Origin: Streptomyces sp. NBC_01335
GTDB lineage: Bacteria; Actinomycetota; Actinomycetes; Streptomycetales; Streptomycetaceae
NCBI RefSeq assembly: GCF_035953295.1
Contig: NZ_CP108370.1
Span: forward strand, 6,681,001 to 6,745,000
DNA length: 64,000 nt
Direction: 5' to 3'
The position numbers and the translations under genes are program-made. Each line of letters begins with the position of its first letter. The stretch's first letter is position 1. Under the pieces are notes generated by a model that saw only the letters and a program-made list of their open reading frames with translations, was not told the DNA's origin and made no database searches. Shown in pieces: positions 35,950 through 44,414 of this stretch.

Positions 35950-37116
35950 TCACCCCCGAGGGAGTGCCGCGCGACCGGCCGGGGCATGTCCGGGGACGGC
36001 CGGGGCGGTGCCGGGCGGCCTCTGTGCCGGCGGGGGAGCGGTGCTCTCCCGCAGGACGAGCCGCGTCGGTACGAGCGTCGTACCGTGCCCGGGGCCGCTC
36101 TGCCGCATCTGGTGCAGGACGCCCGCGACGCAGCGGCGGCCCACCTCGCCGAAGTCCTGGTGGACGGTGGTCAGCGGGGGCTGGAAGGAACCGGCCTCGG
36201 CGATGTCGTCGAAACCGACGACGGAGACGTCCCCGGGCACTTCGCGGCCGCGTTCGTGGAGGGCGCGCAGCAGACCGAGCGCCATCTGGTCGTTGGCCGC
36301 GAACACGGCGGTGCACTCGGCCTCTTCGGCGATCCGGAGCCCCGCCCGGTAACCCGACTCCGCCGACCAGTCGCCGCGTACGAGGGGCGGCGGAACCCTG
36401 CCCTCGTCCTCCAGCGCCGAGCGCCAGGCGTCCGCCCTGCGCTGCGCGGCGTAGGAGCCCTCGGGGCCGGCGAGGTGCCAGACGGTGCGATGGCCCAGGC
36501 CCAGCAGGTGGTTGACGGCGTCGCGGGTGCCGCCCGCCTGGTCGGTGTCGACGACGCTGTAGCGGTCCCCGGCGTCGGAGTCCGCGACGACGACCTTCAC
36601 GTGCGGCGGCAGGGAGAGGCGCGCCTCGTCGAGGAGGTGGACCTCCATGATGACGATGGCCGCGTCGATGGCGAGTTCGCCGAGCCGCGAGAACGCGCCC
36701 CGCACCTCGTCCTGGGTGGGGACGGCGACCGGCAGCAGGGTGACCGCGTACCCCTCCTGGGCGGCCGAGGCCGCGATGGCTTCCAGGGTCCGCACGTTGC
36801 CGGTGGTGGAGAGCGTGAAGGTGATGACCCCGATGGTGCGGAACTCGCCGCGTTTGAGCGCGCGCGCAGCGCTGTTGGGGCGGTAGCCGAGGTCCTTCAT
36901 CGCGGCCAGGACCTGCCGGCGGGTCTCCTCGTTCACGCCGGGGAAGCCGTTGGAGACGCGGGAGACCGTCTGGGAGGACACCCCCGCGACCCGGGCCACA
37001 TCCGCCATCGAGACGGTTCTGCGGCGTTTCGGATTCCCGCTCCCGGGAGCCGGTCCGGTCGGGAACATGCCTGTGCCCGGAGGGCGTTCGCCTGCTTCGT
37101 CCACCGTCTCCCTCAT
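35950..37116 (-). CDS. LacI-family transcriptional regulator
   Basis: 388 residues. The LacI helix-turn-helix is at about 36-90: TVSMADVARVAGVSSQTVSR, then VNEETRRQVLAAMKDLGYRP. The type 1 sugar-binding domain follows (RTIGVITFTLSTTGNVRTLE, VVVADSDAGDRYSVVDTDQA, FAANDQMALGLLRALHERG, VVGFDDIAEAGSFQPPLTTV). An extra about 30-residue N-terminal tail and a Pro/Ala-rich C-terminal tail flank it. Divergent from a CUT1 transporter and GH42 beta-galactosidase, with a perfect palindrome between; it should be the repressor of that operon. Confidence 0.93.
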   Translation of the reverse strand: MRETVDEAGERPPGTGMFPTGPAPGSGNPKRRRTVSMADVARVAGVSSQTVSRVSNGFPGVNEETRRQVLAAMKDLGYRPNSAARALKRGEFRTIGVITFTLSTTGNVRTLEAIAASAAQEGYAVTLLPVAVPTQDEVRGAFSRLGELAIDAAIVIMEVHLLDEARLSLPPHVKVVVADSDAGDRYSVVDTDQAGGTRDAVNHLLGLGHRTVWHLAGPEGSYAAQRRADAWRSALEDEGRVPPPLVRGDWSAESGYRAGLRIAEEAECTAVFAANDQMALGLLRALHERGREVPGDVSVVGFDDIAEAGSFQPPLTTVHQDFGEVGRRCVAGVLHQMRQSGPGHGTTLVPTRLVLRESTAPPPAQRPPGTAPAVPGHAPAGRAALPRG

Positions 37117-37141
37117 CGGATGTCGCCTTCGTGTACGGCTC

Positions 37142-37199
37142 TTGACCGCCCATCTGGGGGCAGTGTAGACATGCCGCCACCAGATGTTTACGTAAACAT
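37142..37199 (+). promoter_or_regulatory. Promoter and LacI operator of the beta-galactoside operon
   Basis: -35 TTGACC (37142-37147), 18-bp spacer, -10 TAGACA (37166-37171), then the perfect 16-bp palindrome ATGTTTACGTAAACAT (37184-37199) just downstream of the expected start. The central CG of the palindrome is typical of LacI/GalR operators. Confidence 0.8.
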
Positions 37200-37297
37200 A
37201 ATGCCAGTCGGGCCGTCGGGGCGAGCCCGTTCACCTGCCCGGAACGTGTGCGTGAACGTCCTTTCCGGTTCGGTGAAGCACGAGCGAGGGGCGCGAG

Positions 37298-38224
37298 ATG
37301 ACGACGCTGCAACCGCCGGCGGCCACAGGGGCCCGCCCGGCAGGACCGCCGATGGCGCGGTCCCGCCGCTCATGGGCGGGATGGGGGTTCATCGGCCCCT
37401 TCGTGCTCGTCTTCGCCCTGGTCTTCCTGGTGCCGCTCGGGTACTCGCTGTATCTGAGCCTGTTCCGTACCCGGTTGATCGGCGGCACTACGTTCGTCGG
37501 CTTCGACAACTACCAACAGGCGCTTGAAGATCCGCAGTTCTGGGACGGAGTCGCCCGCGTCGGACTCTTCCTGGTGGTCCAGGTGCCGATCATGCTCGGC
37601 ATCGCGCTCTTCGTCGCACTCGCCGTCGACAGCGGCCGCCTGTACGGCAAGGAGTTCTTCCGGATATCCGTCTTCCTGCCCTACGCCGTCCCCGCCGTCG
37701 TCGCCACCCTCATGTGGGGCTTCCTGTACGGCCCCCGGTTCGGCCTGGTCGGCGACATCAACGACGCGCTCGGCCTGCACCTGCCCGACCCGCTCTCCTC
37801 AGGACTGGTCCTCGCCTCGATCGGCAACATCGTCACCTGGGAGTTCGTCGGCTACAACATGCTGATCTTCTACTCGGCGCTGCGCGTTGTCCCGCACTCG
37901 CTCTACGAGGCGGCCGAGATCGACGGCGCCGGCCCGTGGCGGGTCGTCGCCGCGATCAAACTCCCCGCGATCCGGGGCGCCCTGGTCATCGCGACGATCT
38001 TCTCCATCATCGGCAGCTTCCAGCTCTTCAACGAGCCCGCCATCCTGCAGAAGCTGGCGCCGAACACCATCACCACCGACTACACCCCGAACTACTACAC
38101 GTACTCGCTGTCCTTCTCCGGCCAGCAGCACAACTACTCGGCGACGGTCGCCATCGTCATGGGCGTGATCACCATGGTCGTCGCCTACGTCGTCCAACTG
38201 CGCGGCATGCGCAAGGAAGCGTGA
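37298..38224 (+). CDS. CUT1 sugar ABC transporter permease (MalF-like)
   Basis: 308 residues with six membrane helices. The EAA loop EAAEIDGAGPWRVVAAIKLPA (in two parts) lies at about 205-225 and contacts the ATPase. Other typical blocks: GPFVLVFALVFLVPLGYSLY, FVGFDNYQQALEDPQF, SVFLPYAVPAVVATLMWGFL. First gene of the operon after the LacI operator; GAGGGG precedes the ATG. No ATPase gene is in the locus, so it must borrow a shared MsiK-type ATPase, as is usual in Streptomyces. Confidence 0.93.
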   Translation: MTTLQPPAATGARPAGPPMARSRRSWAGWGFIGPFVLVFALVFLVPLGYSLYLSLFRTRLIGGTTFVGFDNYQQALEDPQFWDGVARVGLFLVVQVPIMLGIALFVALAVDSGRLYGKEFFRISVFLPYAVPAVVATLMWGFLYGPRFGLVGDINDALGLHLPDPLSSGLVLASIGNIVTWEFVGYNMLIFYSALRVVPHSLYEAAEIDGAGPWRVVAAIKLPAIRGALVIATIFSIIGSFQLFNEPAILQKLAPNTITTDYTPNYYTYSLSFSGQQHNYSATVAIVMGVITMVVAYVVQLRGMRKEA

Positions 38225-38229
38225 ACGTG

Positions 38230-39174
38230 ATGACGACGAGCAGTGCGACCGAAACCCCCCGACCCGCCGCGATGCCGAAGCGCGTTGCCACGCCCCGCCT
38301 GCGCACACGGCGCCGCGCCCACACCCCGGGCCGCCCCCGGCGCAGCGTCCTGCTGACCGCGGTCACCGGCGTGGTCCTCGTCTACAGCCTGCTGCCGCTG
38401 GTCTGGCTGGTCATCAGCGCCACCAAGTCGCAGACAGGACTGGCCCGTTCGTTCGGTCTCTGGTTCGACGGGGACTTCGCCCTCTGGGACAACCTCAGTC
38501 AGACCTTCACCTACCAGGACGGGGTCTTCGGCCGCTGGCTCCTCAATACCCTCCTGTACGTCGTCGTCGGCGCGGGCGGCGCCACCTTCCTGGCGGTACT
38601 CGGCGGCTACGCGCTCGCCAAGTTCCAGTTCCCCGGCAAACGCGCCGTGTTCGCCGTCGTCATCGGCGCCGTCGCCGTACCGACCACCGCACTCGCCGTC
38701 CCGACCTTCCTGCTGTTCAGCAAGATCGGCCTGACGGACACCCCGTGGGCGGTGATCATCCCCTCGCTGATCTCGCCGTTCGGCCTCTACCTGATGTGGG
38801 TGTTCGCCACCGAGGCGGTGCCCGTCGAACTGATGGAGGCGGCCCGCATCGACGGAGCGAGCGAACTGCGCACCTTCTTCCAGGTCGCGCTGCCGCTGCT
38901 CGCCCCGGGCACCGTCACCGTGCTCCTCTTCACCACGGTCGCGACCTGGAACAACTACTTCCTGCCGCTGATCATGCTGAAGGACCCCGACTGGTACCCG
39001 CTGACCCTCGGCCTGGACGCCTGGAACAAACAGGCCGCCACCGCCGGCGGCGAGGCCGTCTTCAACCTGGTCGTCACCGGCTCACTGCTCACCATCGTGC
39101 CGCTGATCGCCGCGTTCCTGCTGCTCCAGAAGTACTGGCAGTCCGGCCTCGCCGCCGGAAGCGTCAAGGAATAG
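38230..39174 (+). CDS. CUT1 sugar ABC transporter permease (MalG-like)
   Basis: About 314 residues, six helices after an Arg-rich cytoplasmic N-terminus (RLRTRRRAHTPGRPRR). Motifs: LLPLVWLVISATKSQTGL, LGGYALAKFQFPGKRAVFAV, the EAA loop MEAARIDGASELRTFFQVAL. Start uncertain: GTG 38221 overlaps the previous stop, GTG 38227 and ATG 38230 follow in frame, and AGGA at 38214-38217 best fits 38227-38230. Pairs with the upstream permease. Confidence 0.92.
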   Translation: MTTSSATETPRPAAMPKRVATPRLRTRRRAHTPGRPRRSVLLTAVTGVVLVYSLLPLVWLVISATKSQTGLARSFGLWFDGDFALWDNLSQTFTYQDGVFGRWLLNTLLYVVVGAGGATFLAVLGGYALAKFQFPGKRAVFAVVIGAVAVPTTALAVPTFLLFSKIGLTDTPWAVIIPSLISPFGLYLMWVFATEAVPVELMEAARIDGASELRTFFQVALPLLAPGTVTVLLFTTVATWNNYFLPLIMLKDPDWYPLTLGLDAWNKQAATAGGEAVFNLVVTGSLLTIVPLIAAFLLLQKYWQSGLAAGSVKE

Positions 39175-39306
39175 CCCGGGGCGTCGCACGCGTGCACCGG
39201 CCCTCTCGCACGGTCCGCCCACACCCCCTTGAACTCATCTCCGCACGTCATCTCGAACTCACTGTCCGCACGTCATGTCGAACCACGAGGAAGTGGAAAT
39301 ACCGCC

Positions 39307-40644
39307 ATGTCCCAGCACTCCCGCCGCCTGTTGCGCGGCCTCGGTCTCGTCTGCGCCCTGGCCCTGGGGGCGACCGCCTGCGGTGGCTCCGACGACGACT
39401 CCGGCCAGAAGCAGGTGGGTTCGTCCGACATCCAGGCCGCGCTGCAGAAGGGCGGCACCGTCACGGTGTGGGCCTGGGAGCCCACCCTGAAGCAGGTCGC
39501 CGAGGACTTCGAGAAGAAGTACCCGAAGGTCGACATCAAGCTGGTCAACGCGGGCACCAACAACGACGAGTACAAGGCGCTGTCGAACGCCATCTCGGCG
39601 AAGAAGGGCGTCCCCGACGTCGCCCAGCTGGAGTACTACGCGCTCGGCCAGTACGCCCTGACGAAGGAGGTCGCCGACCTCAAGGCGTACGGCGCCGACA
39701 AGCTGGCGGGCTCGTACTCGCCCGGCCCCTGGAACTCGGTGACGACCGGCGGCGGTGTGTGGGGCCTGCCGATGGACTCCGGCCCGATGGCGCTCTTCTA
39801 CAACAAGAAGGTCTTCGACACGTACAAGATCGCGGTGCCGACGACCTGGGACGAGTACGTCGAGGCCGCCCGCACCCTGCACAAGGCGAACCCGAAGGCG
39901 TATATCACCAGCGACCTCGGCGACGCGGGTCTGACCACCAGCCTTCTCTGGCAGGCCGGTTCGCACCCGTACAAGGTCGACGGCACGAAGGTCGGCATCG
40001 ACTTCACCGACGCGGGCGCCGTCAAATACACCGACACCTGGCAGAAGCTGATCGACGAGAAGCTCGTCTCGCCCATCGCCGGCTGGAGCGACGACTGGTA
40101 CAAGGGCCTGGGCGACGGGACCATCGCGACCCTCCCGATCGGCGCCTGGATGCCCGCCAACTTCGCCTCCGGCGTGAAGGACGCCGCCGGTGACTGGCGC
40201 GTCGCCCCGCTGCCGCAGTGGGAGAAGGGCGCGAACGCCAGCGCCGAGAACGGCGGCAGCTCGCTCGCCCTGCCCACGCAGGGCGAGAACAAGGAACTCG
40301 CCTACGCCTTCGTGGAGTACGCCAACTCCGGCGCGGGCGTGAAGACCCGCATCGCCAACGGTGCGTTCCCGGCGACCACCGCCGACCTGAACTCCAAGGA
40401 GTTCCAGGACACCGCGTTCCCGTACTTCGGCGGCCAGAAGGCCAACGAGATCTTCGCCGCCTCCGCGAAGAGCGTGCCCAGCGGCTGGAGCTACCTGCCG
40501 TACCAGGTCTACTCCAACTCCATCTTCAACGACACCGTCGGCAAGGCGTACATCTCCTCGACCAAGCTGTCGGACGGGCTGAAGTCGTGGCAGGACAAGT
40601 CGCTCGCCTACGGCAGCGAGCAGGGCTTCACCGTCGAGAAGTAG
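39307..40644 (+). CDS. Sugar-binding lipoprotein of the CUT1 transporter
   Basis: 445 residues, family 1 extracellular solute-binding protein. Signal peptide with lipobox ATAC (about Cys24), then TVTVWAWEPTLKQVAEDFEK, VPDVAQLEYYALGQYALT, GVWGLPMDSGPMALFYNKKV and PTTWDEYVEAARTLHKANP. The ligand is probably a galactoside, by its partner GH42 enzyme. GGAAGTGGAA precedes the ATG weakly. The 130-bp gap before it carries a near-duplicate of about 30 bp (CCGCACGTCAT...CGAAC twice, 39240-39285). Confidence 0.93.
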   Translation: MSQHSRRLLRGLGLVCALALGATACGGSDDDSGQKQVGSSDIQAALQKGGTVTVWAWEPTLKQVAEDFEKKYPKVDIKLVNAGTNNDEYKALSNAISAKKGVPDVAQLEYYALGQYALTKEVADLKAYGADKLAGSYSPGPWNSVTTGGGVWGLPMDSGPMALFYNKKVFDTYKIAVPTTWDEYVEAARTLHKANPKAYITSDLGDAGLTTSLLWQAGSHPYKVDGTKVGIDFTDAGAVKYTDTWQKLIDEKLVSPIAGWSDDWYKGLGDGTIATLPIGAWMPANFASGVKDAAGDWRVAPLPQWEKGANASAENGGSSLALPTQGENKELAYAFVEYANSGAGVKTRIANGAFPATTADLNSKEFQDTAFPYFGGQKANEIFAASAKSVPSGWSYLPYQVYSNSIFNDTVGKAYISSTKLSDGLKSWQDKSLAYGSEQGFTVEK

Positions 40645-40699
40645 CACCCGAGGCCGACCACGTCACCTCCTCTCAACCCCGGCCTGTGGAAGGACGCGC

Positions 40700-42850
40700 A
40701 TGACCTCCCCCCGCATCTCCCGTTTCCCGTACGCGAAGGGCCCCGACGGCAGCAGTCGGCTCAGTTACGGCGCCGACTACAACCCCGAGCAGTGGCCGCG
40801 GGAGGTGTGGGAGGAGGACGTCCGGCTGATGCGCGAGGCCGGCGTGAACGTCGTCTCGCTGGCGATCTTCTCCTGGGCCCGGCTCCAACCCGCCCAGGAC
40901 AGCTGGGACTTCGGCTGGCTCGACGAGGTCATGGACCTGCTGCACGCCGGTGGCATCGGGGTCGATCTCGCCACCGCCACCGCCTCCCCGCCGCCGTGGC
41001 TGACCACCGCGCACCCCGAGATCCTCCCGGTCACCGCCACCGGCGAGACCGTGTGGCCCGGAGCGCGACAGCACTGGCGCCCCACCTCGCCGGTCTTCCG
41101 CAGCCACGCGCTGCGCCTCGTACGGGAGATGGCGACCCGCTACGCCGACCACCCGGCCCTCGTCGCCTGGCACGTCAGCAACGAGCTGGGCTGCCACAAC
41201 GTCTACGACTACTCCGACGACGCGGCCCGCGCCTTCCGCGCCTGGCTCCGCCGCCGCTACACCACGCTCGACAGCCTCAACCACGCCTGGGGCACCCACT
41301 TCTGGTCCCAGCGCTACAGCGACTGGGAGCAGATCCTGCCGCCGCGCTTGGCGGCCTCTCACCCCAATCCGACCCAGCAGCTCGACTTCAAGCGGTTCTC
41401 CTCGGACGCCCTGAAGGAGTACCTGCTCGCCGAGCGCGAGATCCTGAGCGAGATCACCCCCGACACCCCCGTCACCAGCAACTTCATGGTGATGAGCGGG
41501 ATGAAGGGCATGGACTACGCCGACTGGGCCGACGCGGTCGACTTCGTCTCCAACGACCACTACGCCACCACCGGGCCCCGTAGCCGCGACGAACTCTCCT
41601 TCTGCGCCAACCTCACCAGCGGAATCGCGGCCCACCGGCCGTGGTTCCTGATGGAGCACTCCACCAGCGCGGTCAACTGGCAGCCCATCAACCTGCCAAA
41701 AAAGCCGGGTGAGTTGGCGCGCGACTCACTGCTGCACGTCGCCCACGGCGCCGACGCCGTCTGCTTCTTCCAGTGGCGCCAGTCCGCGGCCGGAGCCGAG
41801 AAGTACCACTCGGCGATGGTTCCGCACGCCGGATCCGACAGCCAACTCTTTCGGGATGTAGTGGAGTTGGGGCGTACCTTGGAGGCGCTGGCGCCCCTCG
41901 CCGGGAGCGAGCGCGAACCCGCTCGGGTGGCCATCCTCTTCGACTGGGACTCCTGGTGGGCCAGTGAGCAGGACTCGCACCCCACCTCCCTCCTCGACTA
42001 CCACCGCGAGGCGCTCGACTGGTACTCCGCACTGCTGAGCCTCGGCGTCCGCGCCGACGTCGTACCCGCCCACCGCACCGATCTCGCCCCGTACGACGTC
42101 GTGATCGCACCGGTCCTGCACGTCGTACCGCAGCCCCTCGCCAAGGAGCTCACCCGCTACGTCGAAGGCGGCGGCCACCTCGTCACCACCTACTTCTCCG
42201 GCGTCGTCGACGAGAACGACCACATCTGGCTCGGCGGCCACCCCGGCGCCCTGCGTGACCTGCTCGGCATCCGCATCGAGGAATTCGGCCCGCTGCTCGA
42301 CGGGGACACGGTCGACGTGGACCTCGACGGTGCTCTCGGCCCGGACGGCGCCCCCGTACCCGGTGCCGGTGACCCCGTATCCGGTGCGGGCCACGCCGTG
42401 ACCGGCACTCTGTGGACCGACCGGATCGACGTCACCGGCCCCGACGTGGAGACCCTCGCCCGCTACCGCAGCGGAACGTACGCCGGCCGCCCGGCCGTCA
42501 CGCGCCGCCGCCCCGCGGACAGGGGATCGGCGACGTACGTCTCCACCCGTCTGGGCATCGACGGCCTCGCCGCACTGCTTCCCCGGCTGCTCGCCCCGGC
42601 CGGGGTGACCGGCGAACTGCCCGAGCCGGCACGAGGAACGGTCGAGCAGGTCGTACGACGCGACAGCTCCGCCCGCTACGTCTTCCTGGTCAACCACGGC
42701 GACGCGCCCGTCCCCCTGCCCGGGGTGACCGGCGAGGTGCTCGTGGGGCCGCCGGCCGGCGCGGAGTTCGTCCTGCGGCCCCGGGAGGTCGCCGTACTGC
42801 GGCAGCCCACGACGCCGGGCGAGGCGCCGGAGGGGCACCGGGCGCCCTGA
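40700..42850 (+). CDS. GH42 beta-galactosidase
   Basis: 716-residue cytoplasmic beta-galactosidase. Domain A is a TIM barrel: YGADYNPEQWPREVWEEDV, acid/base Glu162 in WHVSNELGCHN, nucleophile Glu319 in FLMEHSTSAVNW. Domain B is the trimerisation fold (VAILFDWDSWWASEQDSHP, VTTYFSGVVDENDHIWLGG) and C-terminal domain C. A Gly/Val-rich stretch around residues 550-575 (GAPVPGAGDPVSGAGHAVTG) is an extra loop encoded by short DNA repeats. No signal peptide, so it hydrolyses imported beta-galactosides. GAAGGA precedes the ATG; operon with the transporter. Confidence 0.95.
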   Translation: MTSPRISRFPYAKGPDGSSRLSYGADYNPEQWPREVWEEDVRLMREAGVNVVSLAIFSWARLQPAQDSWDFGWLDEVMDLLHAGGIGVDLATATASPPPWLTTAHPEILPVTATGETVWPGARQHWRPTSPVFRSHALRLVREMATRYADHPALVAWHVSNELGCHNVYDYSDDAARAFRAWLRRRYTTLDSLNHAWGTHFWSQRYSDWEQILPPRLAASHPNPTQQLDFKRFSSDALKEYLLAEREILSEITPDTPVTSNFMVMSGMKGMDYADWADAVDFVSNDHYATTGPRSRDELSFCANLTSGIAAHRPWFLMEHSTSAVNWQPINLPKKPGELARDSLLHVAHGADAVCFFQWRQSAAGAEKYHSAMVPHAGSDSQLFRDVVELGRTLEALAPLAGSEREPARVAILFDWDSWWASEQDSHPTSLLDYHREALDWYSALLSLGVRADVVPAHRTDLAPYDVVIAPVLHVVPQPLAKELTRYVEGGGHLVTTYFSGVVDENDHIWLGGHPGALRDLLGIRIEEFGPLLDGDTVDVDLDGALGPDGAPVPGAGDPVSGAGHAVTGTLWTDRIDVTGPDVETLARYRSGTYAGRPAVTRRRPADRGSATYVSTRLGIDGLAALLPRLLAPAGVTGELPEPARGTVEQVVRRDSSARYVFLVNHGDAPVPLPGVTGEVLVGPPAGAEFVLRPREVAVLRQPTTPGEAPEGHRAP

Positions 42851-42923
42851 CACGCCCCCGAATCCAGGGCGGGCAGCCCGAAGACCGATCGTGATGTCAG
42901 CCTCCTGTGGCATGGTCTGGAGG

Positions 42924-43619
42924 GTGCCCGCCCCCGCCCTGGACTTCGAGTTCGCCCGTGGCAGCCTCGCGCGCGCGGCTGCCGGCACGACTGATCTGCG
43001 TGGACTCGCCGCTGCCGCACCGGAGGAACAGGCCCTCGCCTTCGCCCGTACGATCCTGCGGAACCCGACCGTCAGTGCGGTGCTGGAGCGGCTCGCGACT
43101 CTCGACCTCCCGCCCTGGTATCTGACAGCGGGATCGCTGTTTCAGACGGTCTGGAACGCAGCTGTCGGTCGCGCGGACCTCAACCACGGCGTCAGGGATC
43201 ACGACCTGTTCTTCTACGACGACACCGATCTGTCGTACGAGGCGGAAGACCTCGTGACCAGGCGATGTCTGAAAGCCTGCGAGGACCTCGGCGTCGAGTT
43301 GGAGCCGCGCAACCAGGCACGCGTACACCTCTGGTACGGGTCGAAGTTCGGCAAGGAGATCGCCCCGTACGCGAGCCTCGACGAGGCGATCGGCTCCTTA
43401 GCCGCGACCTGCTGTTGCGTCGCCGTGAACCTGGACGAGGACGGCCTGCTCCACGTCCACAGCACCTACGGCTTCGCCGACCTGTTCAACCTGGTACTGC
43501 GCCCGAACCCGACCACGGAAGCGCCCCGCCAGGTGTACGAGGCCAAGGCCGAGCGGTGGACGGCGCTGTGGCCGGAACTGACGAAGCTGCCCTGGCCGCA
43601 GGGCTCGGACGCCGCCTGA
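42924..43619 (+). CDS. Nucleotidyltransferase family protein (NTP_transf_6-like)
   Basis: About 231 residues. PWYLTAGSLFQTVWNA, then HGVRDHDLFFYDDTDLSYEAE with the metal-binding D-x-D-like pattern, RVHLWYGSKFG and a C-terminal LFNLVLRPNP block match the YkuD-unrelated DUF925/NTP_transf_6 family of putative nucleotidyltransferases. Start not settled: in-frame GTG 42891, ATG 42894 and ATG 42912 lie upstream. GTG 42924 is favoured because a -10-like CATGGT ends 7 bp before it, the leaderless spacing, but this is weak. Substrate unknown; single gene. Confidence 0.8.
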   Translation: MPAPALDFEFARGSLARAAAGTTDLRGLAAAAPEEQALAFARTILRNPTVSAVLERLATLDLPPWYLTAGSLFQTVWNAAVGRADLNHGVRDHDLFFYDDTDLSYEAEDLVTRRCLKACEDLGVELEPRNQARVHLWYGSKFGKEIAPYASLDEAIGSLAATCCCVAVNLDEDGLLHVHSTYGFADLFNLVLRPNPTTEAPRQVYEAKAERWTALWPELTKLPWPQGSDAA

Positions 43620-43630
43620 CACCCGTCGGT

Positions 43631-44401
43631 TCAGGGCGTGCCGGAGACCAGCCCGACCCGGTAGGCGAGGACGACCGCCTGAACCCGGTCGCGCAGGGCG
43701 AGCTTGGCCAGGATCCGCGAGACATAGGTCTTCACCGTCTCGGGGGTGATGTACAGCGCCGCCGCTATCTCCGCGTTGGACAACCCCTCGGCCATCTGCC
43801 GGAGCACCTCCAGTTCGCGGGGCGTCAGCGCGCGTACGACGTCCTGGCGGGCCGGCCGGGCGGTGTCGGCGGGGCGCAGGTGCTCGGCGTAATGGCCGAT
43901 GAGATGCCGGGTGACGGCGGGGGCCAGCAGTGCCTCGCCGCGGGCAACGGTCCGGATGCCGTTGACCAGTTCCGCGGGCGGCGCGTCCTTGAGGAGGAAG
44001 CCGCTGGCGCCGGCGCGCAGTGCGTCGTAGACATGGGCGTCGACGTTGAACGTGGTGACGACCAGTACCTTCGGCGGGCCTTTGGGGCCGAGGCCGGAGC
44101 CGGAGCCGGATCCTGGAACGGAGTCGGAGTCGGAGTCGGGGACGGAGTCGGAGCCGGGGACGGAGTCGGGTCCGGCGAGTTGGCGGGTCGCCTCGATGCC
44201 GTCGAGCAGGGGCATCCGGATGTCCATCACCACCACGTCGGGGCGTAGCCGCCGCGCGGCCTCCACCGCCGCGTGTCCGTTCTCGGCCTCGCCGACGACC
44301 TCGATGTCGGGCTGGGCCGAGAAGATGGTGACATAGCCGGTCCGCACCAGTTCCTGGTCGTCGCAGACGAGCACGCGGATCGGCGGGGGCGCATCGCTCA
44401 C
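43631..44401 (-). CDS. NarL/LuxR-type response regulator with an inserted low-complexity loop
   Basis: 256 residues. Receiver domain (VLVCDDQELVRTGYVTIFSA, phospho-acceptor Asp in VVVMDIRMPLLDGIEATRQL) and a C-terminal LuxR helix-turn-helix (LTPRELEVLRQMAEGLSNAE). Between helix 3 and strand 4 of the receiver, where relatives have about 8 residues, there are roughly 30 residues of Ser/Asp/Gly/Pro repeats (SVPGSDSVPDSDSDSVPGSG) before KVLVVTTFN. They are encoded by hexanucleotide repeats at 44092-44175. GTG start at 44401, 13 bp after the kinase stop. Partner of the adjacent histidine kinase. Confidence 0.92.
   Translation of the reverse strand: MSDAPPPIRVLVCDDQELVRTGYVTIFSAQPDIEVVGEAENGHAAVEAARRLRPDVVVMDIRMPLLDGIEATRQLAGPDSVPGSDSVPDSDSDSVPGSGSGSGLGPKGPPKVLVVTTFNVDAHVYDALRAGASGFLLKDAPPAELVNGIRTVARGEALLAPAVTRHLIGHYAEHLRPADTARPARQDVVRALTPRELEVLRQMAEGLSNAEIAAALYITPETVKTYVSRILAKLALRDRVQAVVLAYRVGLVSGTP
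44092..44175. repeat. Coding hexanucleotide repeats in the response regulator
   Basis: GGAGCC and GGAGTC hexamers recur about a dozen times, with GGGGAC variants, all in frame. They encode the Ser-Asp/Ser-Gly loop inside the receiver domain. Confidence 0.85.
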
Positions 44402-44414
44402 AGGGCTGCTCCGG

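Noticed and set aside
34097-37312. 1071-codon minus-strand frame as one giant protein
   Set aside because: Only its last 230 codons (response regulator remnant) are meaningful; the rest is shadow of LacI and the permease fragment.
42300-42400. GTACCCGGTGCCGGTGACC-type repeats inside the GH42 gene as a separate element
   Set aside because: In frame, only two to three partial copies, and within a loop of an otherwise normal enzyme; noted in the gene entry.
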